A stretch of DNA of 64,000 bases, from assembly GCF_001559595.1 (NCBI RefSeq), contig NZ_LNTY01000022.1, forward strand, positions 36,331 through 100,330. Direction: 5' to 3'. The notes below the pieces were generated by a model that searched no databases, was not told the DNA's origin, and saw only the letters and a program-made list of their open reading frames with translations. Position numbers and translations under genes: made by a program. Source of the DNA: Enterovibrio coralii (GTDB taxonomy: Bacteria; Pseudomonadota; Gammaproteobacteria; Enterobacterales; Vibrionaceae). Shown one piece after another: positions 7,718 to 15,745 of the stretch (positions are counted from its first letter, which is position 1; each line of letters starts with the position of its first letter).

Positions 7718-9493
7718 CTATTGCGCGATAACCAGGCCTTCACGTCGAGGGTCAGCCCCACCTTCTAGCGTACCGCTGTCAATCACAATACCGTGCAACC
7801 CAGAGGTTAAGTCACGTACGTTGACCTCAAAGCCCATGTTCTCAAGCGCAGGTTGGAAGCTTTCCGCGTCTGTACCTGCTTCAAGATCATAGGTGCCGAA
7901 GCGGTTTACCAAGTGTGGCAGATCGATGGCAGATTGAATGTCGAGTCCCCAGTCCAGATGAGCAATCAGGGTTTTTGCTACGTAGCCGATGATGCGGCTT
8001 CCGCCTGGAGAGCCAACGGCCATGTATGGCTTGCCGTCACGCATAACAATGGTTGGAGCCATAGATGAGCGAGGACGTTTGCCGGGCTCGACGCGATTCG
8101 CAATAGGGTAGCCGTCTTTGTGCGTTCTAAATGAAAAGTCGGTCAGCTCGTTATTAAGCAAGAATCCGCGCGTCATTATGCGCGAGCCAAATCCGTTCTC
8201 GATAGTGGTGGTGATGGAAACTATGTTGCCGTTTTTATCCACGATAGAGAAATGGCTGGTGGATGGCAGCTCTATGGACTCGTCATCAGCGCGCGGCGGC
8301 AGCGTTTTAGCGTGGCTAAATTCCGGTGCACCCGCGGTGACATTTTCCAGTGCGCCTTGCTCAGGAATCAAATTGGCTCGACTTTCAATATAAGCCGGCG
8401 CCAGCATGCCCTCGACGGGCACAGGCACATAGTCGCTGTCGGCGATGTAGCGGCCGCGGTCGGCATACGCAAGGCGGGACGCATCACCAAACAAACGCCA
8501 GCTTTCGGGATTGTCTTTACCCAGCTCTTTAAGCGGGAAATGGCTCAAAATACCCATAATTTGCCCCACGGTGATCCCACCAGACGTTGGTGGCCCCATG
8601 CCGCAGATGCGGTATTGATGATACGGCGAGCACACAGGTGGGCGCTCAACGATGCGATAGTCAGCCATATCTTTCTTGCTGAGCACACCTGGGTTACCGG
8701 CCGCTTGCTGCACGGTGGCAACTATGTCATCGGCGATTTCACCTTCGTAAAAGTTATCAATGTCTTGTGCAACCAGCTTTAAGGTGTCTGCATAGGCTTG
8801 GTTGACGAGGCGATCGCCAATGCTGAGCGGGTTGCCAGTATCATCAAAGAAATACTGGTAGGTGGAAGGATAGCGGCGCAAGCGATCGGCATCGCCTTCA
8901 ATCAATCCCGCCAGACGTGGCGACACTTCAAAACCTTGTTCGGCCAATGCAATCGCTGGGGTCAAAACGGCGCGCCAAGACAGGTTTCCATAGCGCGCGT
9001 GAGTGTCGTGCATTAAGCGCAAAGTGCCCGGCGTACCGACAGAGCGGCCTCCAACCACGGCATCATAGAATTTCAGCGGCTCCCCGTTTTCATCTAAAAA
9101 CAGGGTGGGTGTGGCGTCCATCGGCGCAGTTTCTCGGCCATCAAAGGTAGTGAGGGCTTTGGCTTTTGCGTCCCAATAGACCAAAAATGCCCCGCCACCA
9201 ATGCCTGAGCTTTGCGGCTCAACCAGCCCAAGCACAGTTTGCACCGCCACCATGGCATCAATGGCATTACCACCTGCTTCAAGTATTGCGGCTCCGGCCT
9301 TACTGGCATGCGGGTTGGCTGCCGCGACCATCCATTGTTCGCCCTTCACGCTTTTTCGCATCACACTGCCGGTTGCCAACTCTGGTGCGACGCTGTCGGC
9401 GACATCCGCTTCGACGGTAGCATGAGAGAGTTGAGGAACAAGGGAAGTGGCCATCATGGTCAGCAGAAGCTGGAAGGAGGGAAGCTTTTTCAT
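7718..9493 (-). CDS. ggt: Gamma-glutamyltransferase (glutathione hydrolase)
   Basis: Periplasmic enzyme that cleaves glutathione and transfers the gamma-glutamyl group. The 591-residue precursor starts at the ATG at 9493 (AGGA 7 bases upstream; an upstream GTG is rejected) and has a signal peptide ending around QLSHA. Autocleavage would occur before Thr412 in LPSTSHFSIVDK, giving large and small subunits; the Thr is the nucleophile. The glycine-rich loop VGSPGGSRI near the C terminus completes the active site. Likely cotranscribed with the DUF2780 gene. Confidence 0.94.
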   Translation of the reverse strand: MKKLPSFQLLLTMMATSLVPQLSHATVEADVADSVAPELATGSVMRKSVKGEQWMVAAANPHASKAGAAILEAGGNAIDAMVAVQTVLGLVEPQSSGIGGGAFLVYWDAKAKALTTFDGRETAPMDATPTLFLDENGEPLKFYDAVVGGRSVGTPGTLRLMHDTHARYGNLSWRAVLTPAIALAEQGFEVSPRLAGLIEGDADRLRRYPSTYQYFFDDTGNPLSIGDRLVNQAYADTLKLVAQDIDNFYEGEIADDIVATVQQAAGNPGVLSKKDMADYRIVERPPVCSPYHQYRICGMGPPTSGGITVGQIMGILSHFPLKELGKDNPESWRLFGDASRLAYADRGRYIADSDYVPVPVEGMLAPAYIESRANLIPEQGALENVTAGAPEFSHAKTLPPRADDESIELPSTSHFSIVDKNGNIVSITTTIENGFGSRIMTRGFLLNNELTDFSFRTHKDGYPIANRVEPGKRPRSSMAPTIVMRDGKPYMAVGSPGGSRIIGYVAKTLIAHLDWGLDIQSAIDLPHLVNRFGTYDLEAGTDAESFQPALENMGFEVNVRDLTSGLHGIVIDSGTLEGGADPRREGLVIAQ

Positions 9494-9628
9494 TGTTAGT
9501 CCTTTACGCACCCGTTCAACTGGACTTTGAGTATAGATGCCGTTCGCAAAGGTGGTGTCGGATTAATGAGGCAATGTGAGCGATTTTTGTTTTTGTGGCA
9601 GAGGGATACTGAAAAGTGCGAGGTAATA

Positions 9629-9656
9629 AAAAAGCGGCACATTCGGTGCCGCTTTG
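9629..9656 (-). terminator. Rho-independent terminator of rarD
   Basis: On the minus strand AAAGCGGCACC-GAAT-GTGCCGCTTT is followed by a T-run, immediately after the rarD stop. Confidence 0.8.
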
Positions 9657-9660
9657 AGGG

Positions 9661-10566
9661 TTATTTCTTTTGCTCTCGACGCGTCTTTTGGCGCTGTCTG
9701 ACGGCATCAAAGGTGAAGATCACCAATGCGGTCCAGATAAAGGCAAACGTGGTTGCCTTGTCTGCTGAGAACGGCTCGCCATAAAGGCCCACGGCCAGCA
9801 TGAACATCAAGCTTGGGCCAATGTATTGGAAAAAGCCCAAGGTCGAAAGGCGAAGCTTGGTTGCCGCGCCGTTAAAACACAGCAATGGCAGTGTGGTGAC
9901 TACGCCTGCGGCCATCAAGAGCACGTTCAGCGACAAGCTGTTTTCCATCATGTTTGATGTTGCGCTGTCGGCAATAAACAGCAGGTAAATCACGGCAGCG
10001 GGCAGCAGTACAGCCGTTTCGATGAAAAGGCCGGTCGCCGCATCAACATTGATTTTTTTACGCAGTAGGCCGTAGCAGCCAAAGCTTCCCGCCAGCACCA
10101 GTGCCACCCAAGGCAAAGAGCCAAAGGTCACCACTTGCACAGCAACACCCAAGAATGCCAGTGCGACAACAAGCCATTGTAGTTTTCGAAAGCGCTCGCC
10201 AAGAAAAACCATGCCAAGCACAACGTTAAACAGCGGGTTGATGTAATAGCCAAGGCTGGCATCCAGCATGTGACCGCTGTTGACCGCCCAGATAAAGATC
10301 AGCCAGTTTGCGGCAATCACGACGGCGGTGATGGTTAACAGTCCCAGACGCTTTTTATCTTTTAGCAGCAGCTTCACGCGCGCTAAGCCGCTACTCATAC
10401 GCAGAATGAGGGCCAAGAAAAAGAAAGACCAAAGAATACGGTGCACCAGCACTTCCAGCGGTGGCACGTCGGTGAGGGCCTTAAAGTAAATCGGTGCGAT
10501 GCCCCACATGGTGTAGGCACCCAGTGCCAGCATGACACCGCGGCGTGTTTGTTGCGCGTCGTTCAC
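9661..10566 (-). CDS. rarD: EamA-family transporter RarD
   Basis: Inner-membrane permease of the drug/metabolite transporter superfamily, named RarD for a predicted chloramphenicol-sensitivity role; its substrate is not established. From the GTG at 10566 the protein has 301 residues and opens MNDAQQTRRGVMLALGAYTMWGIAPIYFKAL, close to the E. coli N terminus; about ten transmembrane helices are visible. A longer in-frame start 12 codons upstream adds a sequence (FFHVFRCRDFA) absent from relatives. A terminator-like hairpin lies about 35 bases upstream of the start. Confidence 0.88.
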   Translation of the reverse strand: MNDAQQTRRGVMLALGAYTMWGIAPIYFKALTDVPPLEVLVHRILWSFFFLALILRMSSGLARVKLLLKDKKRLGLLTITAVVIAANWLIFIWAVNSGHMLDASLGYYINPLFNVVLGMVFLGERFRKLQWLVVALAFLGVAVQVVTFGSLPWVALVLAGSFGCYGLLRKKINVDAATGLFIETAVLLPAAVIYLLFIADSATSNMMENSLSLNVLLMAAGVVTTLPLLCFNGAATKLRLSTLGFFQYIGPSLMFMLAVGLYGEPFSADKATTFAFIWTALVIFTFDAVRQRQKTRREQKK

Positions 10567-10596
10567 TGCAAAATCTCTACATCTAAATACGTGAAA

Positions 10597-10620
10597 GAAC
10601 AAAAACCGCCAGATGGCGGT
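10597..10620 (-). terminator. Terminator-like hairpin in the rarD leader (possible attenuator)
   Basis: Read on the minus strand, ACCGCC-ATCT-GGCGGT is followed by TTTTG and lies 5' of rarD, only about 35 bases from its GTG start. A promoter would hardly fit between hairpin and start, so rarD transcription probably reads through it. A 22-codon open frame (10658-10726, minus) precedes it. Confidence 0.5.
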
Positions 10621-10842
10621 ACGTGCAGCGAAAAATAATGGGGCATAAGGCGTTGAGCTAATGGAGAGCCAACAGCTGCCTTATTTGTAAACGTTTTGGC
10701 TGCTTTCGCCAGTATATGGAACTCATTTGACGAAGCACACCTTTTCAGATGAGAAATATTGAACAAACAGTTCGATGTCGTTGACCTTTTATCCGAGACC
10801 CGCTGCGTTTAGAATGAGCGGCTACCACACATGAGAGGCTCC

Positions 10843-12684
10843 ATGACCGTCACTGATTCATCTCCAGAACAAACACAAGATCTGACCGTATTGCAGACGG
10901 TGTTTGGCTACCACAGCTACAGGGACGGCCAGAAAGAAATTATTGATGCCGCCATTGCGGGTCAGGACAGCCTCGTCATTATGCCGACAGGTGGTGGTAA
11001 AAGCCTTTGCTATCAAATTCCAGCCTTGGTGCGCGACGGGTTGACCGTGGTGATTTCACCGCTGATCTCTTTGATGAAAGATCAGGTCGACCAATTGCTT
11101 GCCAACGGCGTTCAGGCGGCATGCCTGAACTCATCCATGACGCCAGAAGACCAGAGTAAGACGTGGCAGTCACTGCGTGATGGCAGCTTGAAGCTGCTTT
11201 ACATGTCGCCAGAGCGCGTGCTGATGCGTGATTTTATCGAGCGTTTGCAAGCAGTGCCGCTGGCATTGATTGCGGTCGATGAAGCGCACTGTATTTCTCA
11301 GTGGGGTCACGATTTTCGTCCTGAATACGCCCAGCTTGGCAGCCTGAAACAGCATTTTCTGAATGTGCCCGTGATGGCGTTAACCGCCACAGCGGATGAC
11401 ACCACGCGTCAGGACATCTGCCAGCGCTTGTCGTTGGACTCGCCACATGTGTATTTGGGCAGCTTCGACCGTCCGAACATTCGCTATACCCTGATTGAAA
11501 AGCACAAGCCTCAAGCGCAACTGACCCAGTTTTTGACCACGCAAACCGGGCAAAGCGGCATTGTTTACTGTAATAGCCGTAAGCGTGTGGAGCAGGTGGC
11601 GGAAAAGCTGTGCGATCAGAATATCCGCGCGGCGGCCTACCACGCGGGGATGACTAACGAGCAGCGTGCGTGGGTTCAAGAAGCGTTCCAGCGCGATGAC
11701 GTGCAAATCGTGGTCGCCACCGTGGCGTTCGGTATGGGGATCAACAAACCCAACGTGCGCTTTGTGGTGCATTACGACATTCCGCGCAATATCGAGTCCT
11801 ACTATCAGGAAACGGGGCGCGCCGGCCGTGATGGTCTGCCTGCAGAAGCCGTCATGTTCTATGACCCGTCTGACATTGGCTGGCTGCATCGCTGTCTGGA
11901 AGAAAAGCCCGAAGGGCCTCAAAAGCAGGTGGAGAGCCACAAGCTCAACGCCATGGGCGCGTTTGCAGAAGCGTTAACGTGCCGCCGCTTGGTGCTGTTG
12001 AATTACTTTGGTGAGTATCGCGAGAAGCCGTGCGGCAACTGTGATATCTGCCTTGACCCACCGACAATGTTTGATGGCACCGAAGTGTCGCAAAAAGCCC
12101 TGTCCTGTGTGTATCGCGTCAACCAAAGCTTTGGGGTGGGTTACACGGTGGAAGTGCTTCGCGGTATGCAAAATCAGCGCATCAAAGACCACGGCCACGA
12201 CAAAGTCAGTACTTATGGTATTGGTAAAGATTCCAGCCACGAGTATTGGGTCAGCATCTATCGCCAGCTTATTCACCGTGGCTATCTGGTGCAGAACATT
12301 GCCAGAAGCTCTGTGCTGCAATTAACCGAAGAGGCGCGTCCGGTGCTTCGTGGCGAAATCGCTTTGGAGTTGGCAGTACCACGTCTGGGTCTGTCGCCGC
12401 GTTCGAAAGCGGACAAACTGGGTAAACGCAACTACGACAAGAAGCTCTTTGCCAAGCTTCGTAAGCTGCGTAAGGCAATTGCGGATGAAGAAGACATCCC
12501 GCCATACGTGGTGTTTAACGACGCGACCTTGATTGAAATGGCCGAGATGATCCCTACCTCGCAAGGTGAGATGTTGGCGGTCAACGGCGTCGGTCAGCGC
12601 AAACTAGAAAAATACGGTGATGTCTTCTTGGATGTCATCGAAGACCACATCACCTTAGGATCAGACAGCGCGAGTTATGGATAA
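10843..12684 (+). CDS. recQ: ATP-dependent DNA helicase RecQ
   Basis: 3'-to-5' helicase of the RecF recombination pathway. The ATG at 10843 is chosen because GAGAGG lies 6 bases upstream, giving 613 residues (E. coli about 609); an ATG four codons earlier is also open. Motifs: [32 protein letters not shown] (with the RecQ aromatic loop), [22 protein letters not shown]. The RQC zinc cysteines lie in [12 protein letters not shown] and CGNCDIC, and an HRDC domain ends the protein. It overlaps the DUF3630 gene by 8 bases. Confidence 0.97.
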   Translation: MTVTDSSPEQTQDLTVLQTVFGYHSYRDGQKEIIDAAIAGQDSLVIMPTGGGKSLCYQIPALVRDGLTVVISPLISLMKDQVDQLLANGVQAACLNSSMTPEDQSKTWQSLRDGSLKLLYMSPERVLMRDFIERLQAVPLALIAVDEAHCISQWGHDFRPEYAQLGSLKQHFLNVPVMALTATADDTTRQDICQRLSLDSPHVYLGSFDRPNIRYTLIEKHKPQAQLTQFLTTQTGQSGIVYCNSRKRVEQVAEKLCDQNIRAAAYHAGMTNEQRAWVQEAFQRDDVQIVVATVAFGMGINKPNVRFVVHYDIPRNIESYYQETGRAGRDGLPAEAVMFYDPSDIGWLHRCLEEKPEGPQKQVESHKLNAMGAFAEALTCRRLVLLNYFGEYREKPCGNCDICLDPPTMFDGTEVSQKALSCVYRVNQSFGVGYTVEVLRGMQNQRIKDHGHDKVSTYGIGKDSSHEYWVSIYRQLIHRGYLVQNIARSSVLQLTEEARPVLRGEIALELAVPRLGLSPRSKADKLGKRNYDKKLFAKLRKLRKAIADEEDIPPYVVFNDATLIEMAEMIPTSQGEMLAVNGVGQRKLEKYGDVFLDVIEDHITLGSDSASYG

Positions 12685-12985
12685 CAGGCTTTTTTCGCTC
12701 TCTCATTTCGACGCCGAGGAAGGGCGTCTGGTACTGGCCGCCGACGGGCTGGATTTTGACAACACAGAAACCTATCTCGAGGCGTTTTGCCAATTGATCG
12801 GTGCCAGTGTGTCAGACAAGCAAACCGATGCCGATCTGCATTCTTGGCTCGTCAACTTTGAAGGTATGCGCTTTATGCTAAAAGGCGAGCACTACAGTGC
12901 CAGTGTGTGGTTGGAAAAGCTCGATGCTGACGGTGATGATGAGCTCGCTTTCTTGCACGGATGGCTCTCCAAACTGCTTTCTTAA
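12677..12985 (+). CDS. DUF3630 family protein
   Basis: An acidic 102-residue protein with no signal sequence or membrane segment. It matches DUF3630, a small family found mainly beside recQ in Vibrionaceae and relatives. The ATG overlaps the end of recQ (ATGGATAA), indicating tight coupling and suggesting a role connected with RecQ, although no activity is known. Confidence 0.75.
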   Translation: MDNRLFSLSHFDAEEGRLVLAADGLDFDNTETYLEAFCQLIGASVSDKQTDADLHSWLVNFEGMRFMLKGEHYSASVWLEKLDADGDDELAFLHGWLSKLLS

Positions 12986-13003
12986 GCCTCTTTTCTCCGC
13001 GGG

Positions 13004-13031
13004 TTGTCAGTAAAAAGAATTGCTGTATAAT
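13004..13031 (+). promoter_or_regulatory. Promoter of the yhhQ riboswitch transcript
   Basis: TTGTCA (13004-13009) and TATAAT (13026-13031) are separated by 16 bases, a near-consensus sigma-70 promoter that would start transcription around 13038, ahead of the preQ1-like aptamer. Confidence 0.65.
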
Positions 13032-13080
13032 TCGCCACCTCTTAACCAGTCAGACCCAAAAATCTGGCTAATTAGTAATC

Positions 13081-13111
13081 TTGGGTTCCCTCGCCCCCAA
13101 TGACAAAAAGG
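13081..13111 (+). promoter_or_regulatory. PreQ1-I riboswitch candidate controlling yhhQ
   Basis: P1 pairs TTGGG (13081-13085) with CCCAA (13096-13100). The pyrimidine-rich loop contains CCT (13089-13091), able to pair with AGG (13109-13111) of the yhhQ ribosome-binding site through an A-rich tail. This is the compact H-type pseudoknot of class I preQ1 aptamers, laid out like the translational Thermoanaerobacter example. Ligand binding would hide the ribosome-binding site and reduce uptake of queuosine precursor. The downstream gene is a known preQ0/preQ1 transporter family. Confidence 0.7.
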
Positions 13112-13117
13112 TTCACA

Positions 13118-13783
13118 ATGAGCACTTTTACGCCTGCGCAACAGCGCAAAGCCCTTTCTTATTTGGTGGTTTTCCACCTTATTATCATTGCGTCAAGCAA
13201 CTACTTGGTACAGCTGCCTTTCACCATTTTTGGTTTCCACACCACTTGGGGCGCGTTTACCTTCCCGTTTATTTTCCTGGCGACTGATCTGACTGTCCGT
13301 ATTTACGGTGCAGGCATGGCGCGTAAGATCATTTTCAGTGTGATGGTGCCATCGCTGCTGATCTCTTACGTCCTCTCTGTGTTGTTCTTCCAAGGACAAT
13401 ATCAGGGTCTGGGTCACCTGATGGAATTTAACCTGTTTGTTGCCCGCATCGCAGTGGCGAGCTTTATGGCTTACCTGCTCGGTCAAATCCTCGACATTCA
13501 TGTGTTCAACCGTCTGCGCCAAACCAAACAATGGTGGGTGGCTCCAAGCTGCTCAACGCTGTTCGGTAACGCTATCGACACCTTGGCGTTCTTTGCTATC
13601 GCGTTTTACAACAGCCCAGATGCCTTTATGGCAGCGAACTGGACTGAAATCGCGCTAGTGGACTACGCGTTCAAACTGGTGATCAGCCTTGGCCTGTTTG
13701 TTCCTATGTACGGTGTGTTGCTGAACTATCTGGTTAGCCGCATCACGCAAGTGAACCAAGCGGTTGAAACCAAGTTGGTATAA
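13118..13783 (+). CDS. yhhQ: 7-cyano-7-deazaguanine/queuosine precursor transporter YhhQ
   Basis: Inner-membrane VUT family transporter of 221 residues, the length of E. coli YhhQ, which imports queuine precursors preQ0 and preQ1. Highly conserved segments include SSNYLVQLP, GFHTTWGAF, FIFLATDLTVRIYG, HVFNRLRQ and the STLFGNAIDTLAFF helix. The ATG at 13118 follows AAAAGG, the sequence the candidate riboswitch would mask; an earlier ATG at 13100 lies inside the aptamer and is rejected. Confidence 0.93.
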   Translation: MSTFTPAQQRKALSYLVVFHLIIIASSNYLVQLPFTIFGFHTTWGAFTFPFIFLATDLTVRIYGAGMARKIIFSVMVPSLLISYVLSVLFFQGQYQGLGHLMEFNLFVARIAVASFMAYLLGQILDIHVFNRLRQTKQWWVAPSCSTLFGNAIDTLAFFAIAFYNSPDAFMAANWTEIALVDYAFKLVISLGLFVPMYGVLLNYLVSRITQVNQAVETKLV

Positions 13784-13813
13784 CACCGACAGCGAAAGAT
13801 TGAGGGAAGAAGA

Positions 13814-13838
13814 GCCGATCGTGAGATCGGCTTTTTTT
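13814..13838 (+). terminator. Rho-independent terminator of yhhQ
   Basis: GCCGATC-GTGA-GATCGGC followed by seven T. Confidence 0.88.
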
Positions 13839-13913
13839 ATGTCTGCGGGTTCATACGAAACGCTATAATCGAAAAACAGGCGAGATGACGCCCATGCAAC
13901 AAGGAACTCCCTC

Positions 13914-14354
13914 ATGATTATTCGAGAAGGCACGCTGGCGGAAGCGGTGAACGTGCTCGGCCAAATCGATGAATTTGCTCGTCAGGAAACGCTAGAATCA
14001 CTCAAAAAACGCATTGGTGACAAACCCTTTCTCGTTCTGGTGGCCGATCAGGACGGCGAGTTGGTTGGGGTAAAAATTGGCTATCAGTTGGATGATGACT
14101 GTTTTTATAGCTGGCTGGGTGGCGTGACCAAACACGGTCGCCGCCGAGGTGTCGCGCAAGGACTGCTTCATGCGCAAGAGCGATGGGTGGCAAAGCATGG
14201 CTACCGAAGTATTCGTGTGAAGTCGAGAAACTGCTTTGCAGGCATGCTGTGTCTGCTGCTGAACAATCATTACCAAGTGGAACATCTCGAAAAGAAAGAT
14301 TCACTGGATCAATACCGGCTTCATTTTGTGAAGAAGATCACGCAAGGCGCATAA
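13914..14354 (+). CDS. GNAT family N-acetyltransferase
   Basis: A 146-residue single-domain GNAT protein. The acetyl-CoA pyrophosphate loop is seen as RRRGVAQGLL (about 79-88), preceded by the beta-4 strand SWLGGVT and followed by an RVKSRN strand and a tyrosine-containing C-terminal half. Substrate cannot be told from the sequence. It has its own promoter (TATAAT at 13864-13869) and is followed by ryhB. The yhhQ terminator separates it from the preceding gene. Confidence 0.8.
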   Translation: MIIREGTLAEAVNVLGQIDEFARQETLESLKKRIGDKPFLVLVADQDGELVGVKIGYQLDDDCFYSWLGGVTKHGRRRGVAQGLLHAQERWVAKHGYRSIRVKSRNCFAGMLCLLLNNHYQVEHLEKKDSLDQYRLHFVKKITQGA

Positions 14355-14379
14355 AGCAGCAAAAAAGGCAAAAACATGC

Positions 14380-14408
14380 TTGCAGATGATAATGAGAATG
14401 ATTATTGT
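14380..14408 (+). promoter_or_regulatory. Fur-controlled promoter of ryhB
   Basis: TTGCAG (14380-14385) and TATTGT (14403-14408) are 17 bases apart. Between and over them lies GATAATGAGAATGATTATT (14388-14406), a 16/19 match to the Fur box consensus. Iron-loaded Fur would block RNA polymerase directly. Confidence 0.85.
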
Positions 14409-14414
14409 TTAATT

Positions 14415-14559
14415 GTTCCGCGGCGATACGCAATCTCTTCGCTACTGAACACACGACATTGCTCACATTGCTTCCAGTATATGTTTTTGCATGAGACGCT
14501 AACGCAAGTTACGTTTTCAACTGATGCAGGCGACGCCCTCCAAAAGGCGTCGCTTTTTT
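14415..14559 (+). ncRNA. ryhB: Small RNA RyhB
   Basis: Hfq-dependent sRNA that, when iron is scarce, represses mRNAs for iron-using proteins. Identification rests on a 29-base block at 14452-14480 (CACGACATTGCTCACATT then GCTTCCAGTAT) that is identical to the E. coli RyhB core, a Fur box in the promoter, and a terminator GCGACGCC-8 nt-GGCGTCGC plus six T (14530-14559). About 145 nt, longer than the 90-nt enterobacterial form, as is usual for vibrios. Start is inferred from the promoter. Confidence 0.92.
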
Positions 14560-14569
14560 CTTTTCTGGC

Positions 14570-15223
14570 TTATGCCAATTCCACCAGTTTTTTTACCAAC
14601 TTATTGATACCTGATGCTGCTTCACTGACGGAAGTCGCCAGCATGTATGCTGGGGTGGAGAGCACGCGGCGACTTTGATCCAACACGAAGTCATCCACAG
14701 GGCAATCGATGTGTTCACCGCCCATGGCATTGAACGCTGCGGCTGTATCAGGATCGGTACCAATAGTGCCCTTGGCACCGGGACCGTATACGCTAGGGAT
14801 CAAGATCGGCGAGATACACACATAACCCGCAGGCTTGTCTGCCTTGGCAAACGCGGTACAAGCTTCCAGCACCTGATCGTGCACCGCCATGTTGGCACCG
14901 TTTACCGCAAAGTCGCTCAAATTTTTGGCAACGCCAAAGCCACCAGGCAGGAGCAGGGCATCAAAGTCAGCAGGGTTGAGTGCGGTGAGCGGTTGGATGT
15001 TCCCACGCGCGATGCGAGCGGCCTCGTCGAGGACGTTGCGTGTCTCGGTCGATTCTTCACCTGCGCGGTGATTAATCACATGGTGCTGCTCGACATCAGG
15101 GGCGAAGCAATGCCAGCTTGCGCCAGATTGTTCGATGGCAAGCAAGGAGAGCACGGATTCATGGATTTCTGCGCCATCGTAAACACCACATCCTGAGAGA
15201 ATTACAGCCACTTTTTTCATCAT
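14570..15223 (-). CDS. elbB: Isoprenoid biosynthesis glyoxalase ElbB
   Basis: DJ-1/PfpI-superfamily protein of 217 residues matching ElbB, described in E. coli as a glyoxalase (glyoxal to glycolate). Opening VILSGCGVYDGAEIHES and the segment LLPGGFGVAKNLSDFA are diagnostic. The nucleophile region reads GYVCISP with Cys in the elbow; Glu20 lies in the family position. GAGG lies just upstream of the ATG pair. It converges on ryhB, ending ten bases from that sRNA's terminator. Confidence 0.9.
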   Translation of the reverse strand: MMKKVAVILSGCGVYDGAEIHESVLSLLAIEQSGASWHCFAPDVEQHHVINHRAGEESTETRNVLDEAARIARGNIQPLTALNPADFDALLLPGGFGVAKNLSDFAVNGANMAVHDQVLEACTAFAKADKPAGYVCISPILIPSVYGPGAKGTIGTDPDTAAAFNAMGGEHIDCPVDDFVLDQSRRVLSTPAYMLATSVSEAASGINKLVKKLVELA

Positions 15224-15403
15224 CTAGTCCTCGGGGCATTGTTTGCTGGGTACGATCAAATTACATGTCGTCGCTGGGTGAGTAGACAGAGTATGCATAA
15301 ACAATCGCCAAATTACCGAAATTTTGCACCTTGTGAGATCGCCAACAAAAAATCGGTGATCAGGAAAAAATATTGAATAACTCGCAGTGGGAGAGAATTT
15401 CTT

Positions 15404-15594
15404 TTTCCACAGTCGATGATCTACGATCGATCCTGATCATGATCAAAGCATGATGTTTAAGTGTATAAATTATAAAGATTTAATTTTGTGAATTTGAGAA
15501 AAATGCGCTGCGATCTGAAAGGCTAAAAATAAATACCAACAAACTTATCCACAGGAGTGTCTGGTTTAAACTGTGGTGGAAAATGATATTCACA
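15404..15594. promoter_or_regulatory. DnaA-box and GATC cluster upstream of polA
   Basis: The 522-base gap between elbB and polA holds TTTTCCACA (15404-15412), a perfect DnaA box TTATCCACA (15545-15553), a one-mismatch box ATATTCACA (15586-15594), five GATC sites in 27 bases (15418-15444) and an AT-rich stretch between them. The rest of the gap contains no coding frame I can support. DnaA or SeqA binding is inferred, not shown. Confidence 0.5.
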
Positions 15595-15745
15595 GAGGAA
15601 ATTGTTCTTTTTGACCATTATGGCGTCAGTTAGGGCTGTTTGGTTGGGTTTATATCGCACACAGATATCACATTCGTGGGTACACAGTTCTTTCGAGTCA
15701 TGGCATCCTTAGCCATCAATCATTTTCAGGTTAGCTTATAACGTT

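Noticed and set aside
15404..15594. The polA upstream cluster as oriC itself
   Set aside because: Only three DnaA boxes, and vibrio oriC1 lies by mnmG/mioC, which are absent here.
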